Made by a program: the position numbers and the translations under genes. Source: Metaphire vulgaris (Eukaryota > Annelida > Clitellata > Crassiclitellata > Megascolecidae). From it: a stretch of DNA of 64,000 nucleotides. Below the pieces are notes generated by a model that did not search any database, had not been told where the DNA came from, and saw only the letters and a program-made list of their open reading frames with translations. Positions 35,985 through 47,217 of this stretch are shown here, piece by piece; positions within the stretch are counted from its first letter, which is position 1, and the number at the start of each line of letters is the position of its first letter. The DNA lies in assembly GCA_018105865.1 (NCBI GenBank), contig CM030836.1, forward strand, positions 5,108,983-5,172,982, in the 5' to 3' direction.

Positions 35985-36179
35985 CAGTGGCGGCTCTAGG
36001 ATTTGGCAAGTGGGGGGCCGTTGGGGTGGCAACTTCTAATCATGGGAGGCCAACCATTTGTTGTTTATTGTATGTAGCATTAAGTATAGGGTCCCAACTG
36101 GGGGGGGGCCACTGGGGGGCCAGGCTCTCAATAGGGGGCACGGGCCCCCTCTGCCCCCCCTCCGGTGGAGCCGCCACTG
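35985..36179 (+). mobile_element. hAT-like MITE, family CAGTGGCGGCTC, copy A
   Basis: It starts CAGTGGCGGCTCTAGGATTT and ends GGTGGAGCCGCCACTG. Perfect 8-bp duplications GTTAGCGG lie at 35977-35984 and 36180-36187. It is 195 bp, G-rich, with no ORF. Confidence 0.95.
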
Positions 36180-36331
36180 GTTAGCGGGAGATGAGACTCA
36201 TGAGAGGTTGTAGACGTGGGGTGGCATTTACAATCTATCTAATATATAACAGTTGGCACGAAAGCTATGTTAGGCAGCTTAGTGGCTCATATCACTATAG
36301 TCTATAGCAGAGTAGCAGACATGGTCTACTG

Positions 36332-36802
36332 CAGGGGTGTCCAACTTAAATCAGTTGGCGGGCCGCATTGGACCACAAGCCCAACCTCGCGGGCCGCACA
36401 TGATTACAAGTACCGATAATACCTTGCAGTAGCGTCATTTCACACTTTTCTTGGGGGCGAGATTATCGCCGAGATAATTTTCTGGCCAATTTTGGCAAAA
36501 TTTTTGCAAATTATGGGCAATTTTTGGCAAATTTTTGGCAATTTTTAACAACTTTTTGGCAATGTTGGCAAATTTTGGACCAATTTTGGCAAATTTGAAA
36601 TTTTTGACATTTTTTGCCAAATGTTGTACATTTTCCGCAATTCTTTGCATATTTTACATTTATTAAATAAACCTAGTCCTAAAATAAAGATAATAACCGG
36701 TCCTATAGCTAAAATTGTAATTTTCTCAAACTCGGTGGCGGGCCGGATGAAACTGTCCCGCGGGCCGGATCCGGCTCGCGGGCCGCCAGTTGGACAACCC
36801 TG
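36332..36802. mobile_element. hAT-like element (CAGGGGTGTCCAAC)
   Basis: It starts CAGGGGTGTCCAACTT and ends CCAGTTGGACAACCCTG, with flanks GTCTACTG and GTCTAATG (one mismatch). The GC-rich arms carry repeated GGGCCG. A second element starting CAGTAGCGTCATTTCACAC at 36427 appears inserted inside and lacks a clear right end. Confidence 0.88.
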
Positions 36803-36916
36803 GTCTAATGGTTTGTACGTCGCTAGTGCACCAAACGGCCGAAAGGATTCAACGTAGAGCAAAGTCAGCAAACAATTATGATCAAGGCATGCTAAAGATC
36901 AAGTAAGTTAGTACGT

Positions 36917-36990
36917 AAAGTAAAATCTCGTACATTTATATAGCGCTTTCAAGGTAGAACAGTAGTAGCTGCATATTCTTGTGAGCTTAG
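36917..36990 (+). repeat. LINE/SINE 3'-tail-like repeat
   Basis: The text 'aaaatctcgtacatttata' then 'tagcgcttt' recurs at 47459-47485 and, inverted, at 51303-51340. It is probably the 3' end of a CR1/L2-type element. Confidence 0.5.
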
Positions 36991-37075
36991 ACTTTCCTTC
37001 CTAAGCTATGAAGAACGGTCAAATCATTGTTGATGGGCTACTTTAGAGCAGGGACATCATTTGGGGGTACGGGGG

Positions 37076-37387
37076 CAATAGCGTCATTTCACACTTTTCT
37101 TGGGGCGAGATAATTTGCCAAATTTTTTGCAAATTTCGGCAAATTTTCGGCAATTTTTGCAAATTTTAGGCAATTTTTGCAAATGTGGCAATTTTTGGCA
37201 AATTTTGGGCGATTTTGGCAAATTTTGGGCCAATTTTGGCAAATTTATATATATATATATATATATTTTTGGCAAATTTCGGGCAATTTTTGCGATGTTT
37301 TGCACATTAATACATTATAAATTATTTTTTTCATTTCCTTGGGGCCACGGCCCCTCCCCACTGCCCCTCCTCCAAATGAAGCCCCTG
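37076..37387. mobile_element. hAT-like element with TTTTGGCAAA repeats
   Basis: It starts CAATAGCGTCATTTCACAC and ends CTCCAAATGAAGCCCCTG. The flanks TACGGGGG and TATGGGGG are an 8-bp duplication with one mismatch. The interior is a degenerate array of GGCAAATTTT units plus an (AT)n run at 37246-37266. It appears to sit in another element beginning CAGGGACATCATTTGG at 37049. The same family is inverted at 41149-41390. Confidence 0.85.
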
Positions 37388-37408
37388 TATGGGGGACCGT
37401 TGCCCCTG

Positions 37409-38730
37409 ATTTTAGGGGAAATTTTTTTGCAATTTTTTGTTTTGTAAAGGTTCTAAATGTAAATTGACTAATTTGTCTTGTGCTACGTACCTTAAAGAGG
37501 CCTGATGTTAAGTAATTAATGCCATAAAAGACACCATGAGATGGAATTATTTAATTAAGCACCACACATGTAATATTAAATTGTAGATAGAATTGAAATT
37601 CAAGATCAGTCTCTGGTCACAGAATTCGTTTGGTAAATGTGTCCTTTTACTCAGTTATTGGAGAACAACAGCAGGTTATAAACAGCACAGACATCATATT
37701 ATGTACAGAATAAACAAAGACAAGCATATCTAAATGTTGTAATCTATCAATGAGAAAACTAATCAAATTCAGCTTGAGGCTAAGCTGGTTTTATAAAATT
37801 TCTCAATATATCTTGGTAACATCAAAGTCAATCCAGAGATGCATAAATTTAATGAAGACAGAAACCTGAACAGAGCTCTAAGTCAAAGAGCAATGTTTTT
37901 GAAACTTGGCATTTAAAGTCAGTCATTTCCCTTGGAGGAATAAATAATTGTCATTAGTCTATTTAACACATCCACATTTTATCTCTGAAGTAACTTCAAG
38001 TTAGTGCTTAAGATGTTATTATTTCAGCAAACAATGCCTCATCTATGAATTTGTGGACTCAAAATTAATGAACAGTGCAATAAATTGTGAATAATCAAAT
38101 ATAACATTTTGATGACAATTAAGTCCAGCAACTTTTCAGTGTTAAATTCAATATCTGTTTTTAATGTCTCGATTCCATGACACCACACTGTGCTTTGGTG
38201 TGAATGCATTGGAAAGCATCATATAGTTTACCAATATCCACAAAGCCCGATCATAAACATGTCAAAAGTCAAATACATATACTATCATCTACTGTCAGTC
38301 TGAGTCTTGCTAAAAGTCAATCTTGCTGAATATCAAACAATATGTCCTCTGATAGCAACATTAACATTTACATGTTTGTTGGGCATGATAGCAAAGCTCA
38401 AGCAAATGCTTTCCAATGCACATTCAATATAGCTAGAGCCAACACTCAAACAGTTAAATATGAGAAGATCAGTTGTGTTTAAGAACATCACTGGCATTGC
38501 TATTGGTTATAATGACATTAAAAACATTTTACCATTATGACCAATTAGGATTGTAGGCATACTAAATGCATCAAAAGATGGCAAAGACAATATTTTCATA
38601 ATAATATATTTTACGTACAAATTATATTTTTAAATTAAATTTTCAACAACTGAAAATTATTCTGATAAAATAACATATAAGAATTATGCTGTTCATAATA
38701 AAAAAAATAATTTCAATACATGGATTACTC
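37409..38730. other. 3' flank of the HMG-box gene
   Basis: AT-rich sequence without recognisable genes. A pair of short inverted segments ('gcattggaaagcat' near 38206 and 'atgctttccaatgc' near 38406) was seen. It likely includes the 3' untranslated region of the gene on the minus strand. Confidence 0.4.
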
Positions 38731-40188
38731 TTAGAAGTCTGAATCAACAGCCTCACTTTCGACTGCTGTGCCATCTTGCAGGATGCTCAAAAAACTGAGA
38801 TCATCACCATGCTCTTGAAAAGTCCATGGACCAAGGTAACTAGATGGATGGGCTTGTAAGTTCTGAAGACAAGGGTTTCTATTCTGTAAGGAGAATGAAT
38901 TAGTGACCATCTGACACATATGTTCAGTGCAGCTGGTACTGATGTCTTCCAGGGCGCTTGTGCTAATTTCTTGATGAACTGGAAACTGATCTACAATTGG
39001 ATTTGTTAACCAAGTGTCAACTCCAAAAATACCATCAAGATCAGGGTCTGGCAAAAGACAGTATTCGGACTGACTTGGCTCCACACCAGAATGCATGACC
39101 TCTGTGAAAGAAGTACTTGGCCTTGAAATATTTGACAGGAAATCAGCAGTTCCACCTGCACTCTTGTTCATTGTTTGTAACATATTCATCCCTTTCGTCA
39201 ATGGTTCTTCATTATGCCTCCCCGAAACCACAGATTCTGTATTCCACAGTGCAGCATTTTCAAACTGCTGGAGCTTGCTAGCAATCAAAAGATCACTAAG
39301 TATGCAAGAGGGTGAATTTAGCTCACAGCAAGCCTCAACACCTGCCATTTGTGAAGGATCCGGAAAATGCATCCATAAGGAAAACATCCGAAGGAAGTAC
39401 GGCCGACAATTGTTCTTCGTGCAGGCTCACTATTTCAGGATAGGTACAAGATTCATTTAGACATTTGTCGATATCTTCCACAGGAAGCAAGAACAGATTA
39501 GACTGACAAGACATTTCATACAGAAGAAACTTCTGATAAAAAGAGTCTTCTATTCTGGGAAGTGTGTCTTCCTGTGCATCAGTGCCAATGAATGCATGCA
39601 TCCCTAGTGACAGCGTGTTTGCCAAGGCATCAATTTTTGCATTTTCTTCCATATTTAAATCTGATCCAGTAACTTTTGAACCCGTCGTGTTCCACACTTC
39701 CATATCTTCCAAATCGCTGAGAAGCTCAGTTAGCACTTCGGACTTTACATTGCCAAAAGAAATATTTTCACATCCTTGCATCACCTGCTCAATCAACCTG
39801 TCATACTTCTCCATAAATCGACGACGTTTTACAGCTCTTTGTTCGCATTTGCAAAATGTAAGGTTCTTCTCCTGATCCTGAATCAATGTCTGCATAACCT
39901 TCAGTGTATTTTCAAAGTACTTAGGCTCTTCTTCAGCATTGTCTCTGAGTCTTCCATTTTGCATATTGCTTTTCTCACTTTCCATAAGTCTTCTGTAAAA
40001 CTCTTCAATAAACTTCTGATATTGAGGAACAGTCAAGTTTTTCTGGAGATATTTTAGTTTTGTATTTATGCATCTTGCATTTGTGCATCTTGACATTTGT
40101 TCCACTAAATGTTCAGAGCAAGCAAAGTGACTCTTAAGGTCGTCGCTACATTCTTGGTCATTTAGTCTCATTCCCTTTAGATGAGCAT
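38731..40188 (-). CDS. HMG-box gene exon 4, with a one-base frame break
   Basis: The acceptor TATTATTTCCAG is followed by AT GCT CAT in phase 1. The first frame runs to a TGA at 39335 and includes a Cys-containing helical segment (CTNARCINTKLKYLQ) and CKCEQRAVKRRRFMEKYD. A second frame, displaced by one base, is closed by a TGA near 39430, is then open through the overlap, and carries acidic, Ser-rich sequence to the stop at 38731. A single indel between about 39340 and 39430 would join them. Confidence 0.78.
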
Positions 40189-43100
40189 CTGGAAATAATA
40201 GTATAACCAAAATTAAACTCAAGAAATTTCCTAAAGAATTATGAACTGCAGATGTTCTCATTTTCTACTGCAAATACCAGGATAAGAACATCTGGGTTCA
40301 AGTAATCTGGGCTAAGGAATTACATTTGCAAAGAAATCAACCAACGCCAACATGTTAATACTCAAATGGAAAATAAACAACAGGATTATTTACAATAATC
40401 ATCAAAATGTGCTGATTGTTGACAGAATAACTGCAAACATTCAAGATACACAATATGTATGCAGAGGTCAATTTTTCAAAAACAAGGGGGTTTAAACACC
40501 CCAACATTTTCAACCTCCACATGATCTTGGAGTGATTACAAAGTTCAAGTTCTATTGAAAAGCACACTAGTCTGAGCTGTATGCAATCCATTAATCCACC
40601 ACAACTGGTCATTTCACCCTTCTGATTTGACATTTAATAGATTTGTGATGATCTTTAACAGTGTGGGTGTGATGATGCCCATGGCACTGGGATAACAGTT
40701 CTGTAAAACCTGTTTGATTACACTGTTGACCTTAAAGTTTTCCAAATGAAGCAATCTCACTTTTAAAATACCATAAATCAGATTTCTGGGTCAGAGTAAA
40801 AACATTTCAATGCAACCACATGTCAGAAACATTTGAGAAAGAATTACAATACTTGACAAGATCATATCAGCTAAAAGTAAAATAATGTGCCATTTCCAAA
40901 CAGCTTCAAATGAGGAGGCTTATAAACACTGATGGCAATATACAAGATTAATACACAAACTTATTGATTGAAATGATGGCGGACTAGAAATAGAAATTGA
41001 TGATACAGCAGCTCCATTTATGTTTCAGATGCTTGAATTAGTTTTGACCATCATTCATTCATAAACATGCAAATCTAGTGAATGCAGTCCTATATACCAG
41101 AAGTGGTCCAGCTATCGATTTTTCAGAAAAGCAGCAGGGGTTGAACTCAGGGGTGTCATTTGGGGGAAGCCGTGGCCCCTCAAGAAAATGAAGAAATAGG
41201 CCTAATGTATAATGCATTAAATAAACAAATAAATGTGAAATGTGCAAAAAATTTCCAACATTTGCATAAAATTGAAAGAAATTTACAAATTTGCCAAAAT
41301 TGGCCCACAAATTGCCAAAAATTTGCAAATTTGGCCAGAATTGGCCAAAAAATTATCTTGCCCCAAGAAAAGTGTGAAATGATGCTACTGGTTGAGCTAC
41401 TCCAACCTCCAAATTTTTAAAGCTCCATGGGCTTGGATATGTAAAATAAACGTTTTCTACCTACTTAAACTGGGAGTCATTCTCAACCAGTGCTAAATCC
41501 CAACTATCCAAACAACTGAACATTGAAATAGTCTTCATATAACAATTTGTTAGACTAAACTTCGGTGTTTGGCTAAAACCTGAAAACATCCTTAGAAAGC
41601 TGTCTGAGAAAGACTGAAAATGTTGTCAACAGATAACAGAATGCACATAGACTAACCAGTGACAGAAGATCTTGAAAAGTTGTGAAATCTTGTCCTTTGC
41701 ATTCCGTTGCGATCATTCATAGCATTTCGCGCTCGTTGAATGTACCGCTGGCATTCCTTCTGACTCATCTTCTTCCAGTAATTGCGCATAATCTCATCAA
41801 GTTCTTCTGACTTAGCCTCTGGATGCTCCAACTGAAAACGACGTCTCTGTTCACTGCAACCACAGATGAAAATTCAGTTAACCCTAAACCCACAGTCACA
41901 TACACATTTGTAACAATATGCAATGTAACTGAGTAAAGTCGGTTTCAGTGGTTTAAGGGTTAACACTCTTGTGGCTACCACTAGTAAACTATTGATGGGA
42001 TGATTCTACTGGAATCACTTCTGAAATCAATGGAAAGAGATTCAATGTAGAATTCAATCTTGAGTTTACTGCTATTTTGCATGAAAGCAACATGTCAGTG
42101 AATTGGTGCCATGCAAAATTTATATGAAAACTGAACATGATCCAACATAATGGATCTGAAATGCAAATGCAGGTATTTGAAAAGGTATGAAGTTTTAATG
42201 ACATAAAATTCAAAATACCAAAATTATTCTTGCAAAATAAAGAGAGACAAACATTTCAGTCAAATATCAAAACCAGTGTAGTGCAGTAATGAAGTAGAAG
42301 TAATGCATTACAGTATTTAAGTACAATTCTATTTTGTGAGTATTGTAACGAAGTCTTCAAGTTACTCAAGCTACTCTTTACATACCCTATAGCAAGACTT
42401 TCTTTCTCGAGGGGGAACCCTAGACTTTGGAACTCCCTCCCCGAGGAAATAACTAGCGAAACCACTCCCGATAAATTTGCAATGAAACTCAAGACGCATC
42501 TTTTTAGCATTTCATATCAGAGGCTTCTGTAAAGCGTTCTTGACTATGGCCTTCGCCAGGCACAGAGCACTATACAAATTGACATTTATAATAATAATAA
42601 GACCACTAAAGGAAAACGTGCTCTTTCTGTTGCCGGACCGACTTTGGAATTCTCTGCTGGCACACAGGTCTGCCAAACTGAATGTCTGACTACCTTCAGG
42701 TCTAGACTTAAAACACATCTATTCTGAATGAAGATAAGACACAAATTATCTGGCTGGGCACAAGACAACAGATTCAAAAGATCACAATAAATGCCTTACG
42801 CCGTCCTGACGCCACCATCGAATGTGCTACAGTGGTCAATAACCTCGGAGTGTTAATTGATAGTCAACTGACAATGGCCAACCACGTTGCATCAGTTTGC
42901 AGGAAGTCGTTCTTCCAGCTTCGCCAGCTGCGGGCAGTGAGGAACTCGCTGACACCTGACGCAACTAGGATGCTGGCTCAAGCATTCATCAGCAGCAGAC
43001 TCGACTACTGCAACAGCATCCTTTATGGCATCAGTGACCATCTGATACAGAAACTTCAACTCGTCCAGAATGCAGCTGCACGCTTGGTGTTCCAGAGAGG

Positions 43101-43516
43101 GAAGTTCGATCATATCACACCAGTACTACGGGAGCTCCACTGGCTCCCGGTCGGTCAACGCGTGACTTTTAAACTCGGGACCATCCTGTTCAAGGCCCAA
43201 CACAGCTCTGCTCCGTCATATCTAACTGATATGTTCTGCTCGACGGCTAAGTTGCCTGGTCGGTCGCATCTGCACTCCGCCTTGACCAGCACTTTGCAGT
43301 GTGCTCGAACTCGGACAGGCTTTGGTGACCGCAACCTGGCCGTTGCTGGCCCGGTTGTTTGGAACAGTCTGCCAGCAACATTGCGTTCCTCTGACTCAAC
43401 CATGACGCTGTTATCTTTTAGGAAACAACTGAAGACATTCTTGTTTGATTGATCTGGTTCGCAACTGACATGAGTGCATTTGCTGCTTTGCGATAATTTG
43501 CGCTATAGAAATGTTC

Positions 43517-43567
<51 letters not shown>

Positions 43568-43969
43568 TTCCTGACTGCATATCCGCCTTAGCCTGGAATC
43601 TGGAAGAATGGACTGACCTCTGGATTACAACCTTGATTCACCACAGACAAGATCACGACTACGATTATTTACGGAAGCGACCATCTACTGGTGCTGATGT
43701 ACTACTACAATGCAGGGCCTGTTTTAACGTGCAGTGATACACAAAATGTGCAGTGATAAAATGAAAATGTGCAGTGGTCAAATGCAATTTTCTGTGCTTT
43801 GTGCAGTGATAAATTTTCCGGACGACCTTTTCTGGCTTGTTTTTTTTGGGCGGATGTCCACAAATTTTCTGAGTTTAGTGCAGTGATAAATTTTCCTTAA
43901 AACAGTCCCTGCTACAATGGCGCTAAAGAAGTCTACTACTACTGCTACTGCTACTGTTACTACTACTAT

Positions 43970-44002
<33 letters not shown>

Positions 44003-44980
44003 ATAGTACTTTTTACTTGTAACAAAGTAAATTTGTATGCAAATATTAGTAATTTTACTTCGTTACATTATGTCTTTCACATCTCGTTACAAGTAAAAGT
44101 TCTCACCCCTAACTTTCATTGCATTTATTTGAATTGCTGTTGAAACACAGTGTTTAGGCTTTCCCAACTTCCCATTTTTACTAAGTCCCACAGCAGGGTT
44201 AATAGAATGAACTACAAGCTCTGGGCTACTTTTGATGCTGCTGGCTGCTCTTGCTGGCTGTCTAGCTGTAATCTGTAGGATACTGGACTATATTTGGCTC
44301 TTTATCATTCAGCAGATCTGGTAACCTGGCTTCATTGTAAATGTTTACACTGATATTCTGTAATCTGTTATTACTGAAACAATAATTGCTAGCGTTTGAA
44401 GATTACAATAACAATCAAAAATGAGTGATGTCAAATCTGATGAAGTAATTTGTCCATGATCATATCTGGAACTATGTTTAAAGTTAAATGAATGATATAG
44501 ACTGTTTGAAAACTTGGTCTCCCTTAAATGCAATCAGCATTTGTACTAATGCAGTTAATGGTGTATATGTGTAGGTGTTGACTGTTGAGGCAACTGCATG
44601 TTGCTTAAAAACAGTAATAAAAATGCGATTTAGCATGAATGATGAAGCAGGGTTGCTGACGATTCTGTCCATCACGGTACTTTTTACTTACCAAAAAAGT
44701 AACTTATGGGGAGTGCTTTTTACTTAAGTACCATAACTATTTTTATAGGTACTTTATATTTTTACTTAAGTAAAAGTCATAATACTTGCACTTTTACTCG
44801 AGTACTCAAACTCAGTACTTCATACAATAATTAATAAATAATAATTAAATGGATTCAAAGACTATTTAAATAGATTCAAAGGTTATCTCGGAAAACTAGG
44901 TTATTGAATGTGGAGAGTTACTACTGAGGTTTTCACACAGGCTTACTTAGCCTCCTAAACCACTTTAAATTACATTATTA

Positions 44981-45018
<38 letters not shown>

Positions 45019-47217
45019 CTGTACAACACTGATCTGCACTCTGCACTACTATACCTCGACCATAAAAGGCAAGCATGCTGCTCCAGATGCAAATTCTGCC
45101 AAGGGTCACGCACTTCCAGGTGATGACGCTTCCGTGAAGCGCTTTCATCTTCAGGCATTATCAGACCATTAGTTCTTCTGCACAGAATAACAATTTGACA
45201 TAGAATTGAAAATCAGTTGCTTTAAAATGTTGATTCGTATTGAAATGAACTGAAAATATGACAGCACATTTTAATTAGTCAAAGCTTTCATAACATTTCA
45301 AGCAAGTTCAACTTGCCTACAAGTAAAAAAACAATACATAATGCTAGTCCAAGCAAGATTTGATTTAGAGTGACATTCCAGGATCACTAACACCTGATAA
45401 TGTTCACTCAAGTCAGATTATGTGCAAATGTTATATCCCAGTAAGGTAAGCAGAATAATAGGTAAGAAAAAATTTAAGCAATCCTGTAATAAACCATTAT
45501 AATATAACTGCTTTCAGGTATTCAGCCAGAACAAAAAGTCTCAACATTTTGAGAAAACGTCATTTCTGATTAAGAACATCATTTCATATCTGCCCATTAT
45601 ATCTTTTGCCAAATACTGAAAACAATTAAAATAATTTAATAAAAAATACTGGGAAACAGCAAAATTTGGTCTTCTAGGTCCAAAAATATTCAGGCCAAAA
45701 ACATGCCAAAATGCATGATATGTTATCACTGGATATTACCCTGAAACTTTAATCATTGACCTGGTTAAAACCAGAGCGCTTGGAGAATTCTTTACAGTAA
45801 CAGATGAAATAGAACTGTCCATGCTCCTTTCTTTACTGCTAATGCCCCTGTTTTCTCTCTTTCCTGATTTTGTCTTTATTTTTGTTGGCGTGACAGCAAA
45901 GTTTGAACATTCAGTAGAGAAAAGCAAGGTATTCACCTTACGTGCATTACTCAGCACAGATTTAGAGGATTTCTTCTTTAATAATTTTCTGCCAAATTTC
46001 TGGGATTTCTTCATTTTTGAGTTACTGAATCCGAGATAAGCTGATGCTTTGATATCAGGTTCAGACTGCTCTAGCTGCAATCTTGCTTCAAACAGTTGAT
46101 TCTGGTCTTCAGGAGTTCCTTTTTCATCCAAAGGACTAACAGTATTTGCAGCAAAAGTTTTATCACCAAAGATTTCATCCATTTTGTTATCGTCTGATTC
46201 AAACAGATCTCTGACTGCCAGAAGTTGATCGCTATTTTCTTTCTCAGATGGTAGGTTAGGCAAAACATCAGTCAATTCAAAAGAAAACAGATCAGTGGAT
46301 GCCATAAGACTAGAAGAAGCAACTGGTAATTCTGATTTGGCCACAACAGTGTCAACATTATCACTGCTAGCTTTAGGTTCAACAACCTTGCTATCACTTT
46401 GGATCAATTTCTTGAAACTTGATTTACAATCGGTGCCTGCTTTCTCATAATCAGTCACCTGTGTTACCGGTAAGTCCTTCAACGTTTTATGATCATTAAT
46501 GAACTCTGCTTCTATAATTTCAGCTGATTTGACATCAGTAGTTCTAATGACCGACTCCTTAGAACAGTTTTTAAGAATTCTGACAGCAGATCTAACAAGT
46601 CTAGAAGTCTGTCGTTTATTTGCTTCTGTTGAAGCAACAGCTATACAAGAACATCTTCCAGCTTTGTCATTGAACATTTGTTCACTTGCAACCGCGTCAT
46701 TCTCAAATTGTGTCTTATCTGAAATGTCAACTTTATTACAATCTTCAGTATCATTAAATATATTACTTGTCTTGCATGACACAGTCTCTGCATTATCACT
46801 TTCTTCCAGTAACGCAACTTCTGCTAAAGATTCGTCGCTGCTACTGCTACGTCGTTCAGAATTATCTACTTTCGCCATAGAAGATGAGGAAGAGAAGGAG
46901 GACGAGATGGAGAGAGCATTAACCGACGACTTGTCGCCGATGGCAGCATTTCTGAAGTATCTTGAACCTTTCATCCCGTCAATGTTGCCTTCCTGTCGGT
47001 CCAGACATACGGAACACGGCACCAGATCAACGCAAATGGCGTTCCTCTCCGCAGAACACGTCTCACTGTCATCCCTCTTCGGACTCTTGTTCTCAGCACA
47101 GACCTCTGCTGTCTTGTCCGTCTCTAATGTCGACTTTTTCACGTTATTGCGGTCACCTTTACTCGGAACCGTCTTCGTCTTCTTCTTGCTTCTGCTCTGT
47201 CGCTTAGATTTTGCCAT
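38731..47217 (-). CDS. HMG-box gene (whole model)
   Basis: Exons on the minus strand: 47217-45740, 45177-45055, 41853-41657, 40188-38731. Phases agree at all three junctions (2/2, 2/2, 1/1). ATG at 47217 (GAAATGG context) is followed by a basic start, MAKSKRQSRSKKKTKTV, a likely nuclear signal. Residues 1-492 are otherwise acidic, Ser-rich and featureless. Residues about 526-577 form an HMG box: HACLLWSSEQRRRFQ, EHPEAKSEELDEIM, YWKKMSQKECQRYIQRAR, which matches the family pattern AF..F....R..., hydrophobic helix 2, and W..(M)S..E...Y...A. HMG boxes bend DNA, so a chromatin or transcription role is likely. The first-helix Pro and usual aromatic are replaced (CLLW). The C-terminal region has conserved-looking Cys and a basic KRRR patch, then an acidic tail. 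The last exon contains one frame break. Confidence 0.82.
41149..41390. mobile_element. hAT-like element in HMG-gene intron 3
   Basis: It starts CAGGGGTGTCATTTGGGGG and ends GAAATGATGCTACTG. The flanks GTTGAACT and GTTGAGCT are an 8-bp duplication with one mismatch. The interior has GCCAAAATTTGC-type units. It is the inverse of the 37076 element. Confidence 0.88.
41657..41853 (-). CDS. HMG-box gene exon 3
   Basis: Acceptor TGTGGTTGCAG, donor ACTG|GTTAGT. It is 197 bases, phase 2 in and 1 out. It encodes helices 1-3 of the HMG box and a basic tail (NDRNGMQRTRFH). Confidence 0.9.
42272..42380. mobile_element. Fragment of a 'TACTTTTTACTTAAGTA'-type element
   Basis: It starts CAGTGTAGTGCAGTAATG and is rich in AAGTA/TACTT modules, resembling 44004-44105 and 44675-44825. 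It is probably one dispersed family split by later insertions. Confidence 0.45.
42398..42600 (+). pseudogene. CR1/L2-type LINE 3' end, copy 1
   Basis: One frame reads NPRLWNSLPEEITSETTPDK and MKLKTHLFS, the conserved C-terminal motif of CR1/L2 reverse transcriptases (P.LWNSLP...F+..LKT.LF). It is followed by an untranslated end and a short (ATA)n tail. Confidence 0.85.
42601..42740 (+). pseudogene. CR1/L2-type LINE 3' end, copy 2
   Basis: KRALSVAGPTLWNSLLAHRS in one frame and FRSRLKTHLF in the next, so it is frame-shifted. It directly abuts the tail of copy 1. Confidence 0.8.
42741..43452 (+). pseudogene. CR1/L2-type LINE, C-terminal quarter of RT, copy 3
   Basis: The frame is open from the YLG-like IIWLG segment through NNLGVLIDSQLTM, SRLDYCNSILYG, LQLVQNAAARLVF, LHWLPV and WNSLPATLRSSDS to FRKQLKTFLFD plus a stop. 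These are the canonical successive motifs of the L2/CR1 C-terminus. It is intact for more than 200 residues, so a rather young copy. A (TAA)n tail follows. It lies antisense in HMG-gene intron 2. Confidence 0.92.
43519..43566 (+). repeat. (TAA)n, LINE tail
   Basis: About 16 AAT/TAA units after the LINE 3' end. Confidence 0.95.
43713..43911. mobile_element. hAT-like MITE (CAGGGCCTGTTTTAA)
   Basis: It starts CAGGGCCTGTTTTAACG and ends CTTAAAACAGTCCCTG. Perfect 8-bp duplications CTACAATG lie at 43705-43712 and 43912-43919. It is 199 bp, with 'gtgcagtgataaa' repeated five times inside. Confidence 0.94.
43930..44004. repeat. (ACT)n microsatellite
   Basis: ACT/GCT units. Confidence 0.95.
44972..45017. 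repeat. (TTA)n microsatellite
   Basis: About 15 TTA units in HMG-gene intron 2. Confidence 0.96.
45055..45177 (-). CDS. HMG-box gene exon 2
   Basis: Acceptor TTATTCTGTGCAG, donor TCGAG|GTATAG. It is 123 bases, phase 2 in and 2 out. It encodes a basic patch (SRKRHH) and helix 1 of the HMG box up to LLWS. Confidence 0.8.
45178..45739 (-). other. HMG-gene intron 1
   Basis: It lies between donor GTAATA at 45739 and acceptor CAG at 45180. No further feature was recognised. Confidence 0.7.
45740..47217 (-). CDS. HMG-box gene exon 1
   Basis: It is 1478 bases, phase 2 out at TCAGG|GTAATA. It has a basic N-terminus, then a Ser/Asp/Glu-rich chain with a second basic cluster near residue 420 (FGRKLLKKKSSK). 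Confidence 0.85.

Noticed and set aside
38731..47217. Assignment of the HMG-box gene to MEIOSIN or HMGXB families
   Set aside because: Only a general HMG pattern is visible; I see no bHLH region and cannot run a phylogeny.
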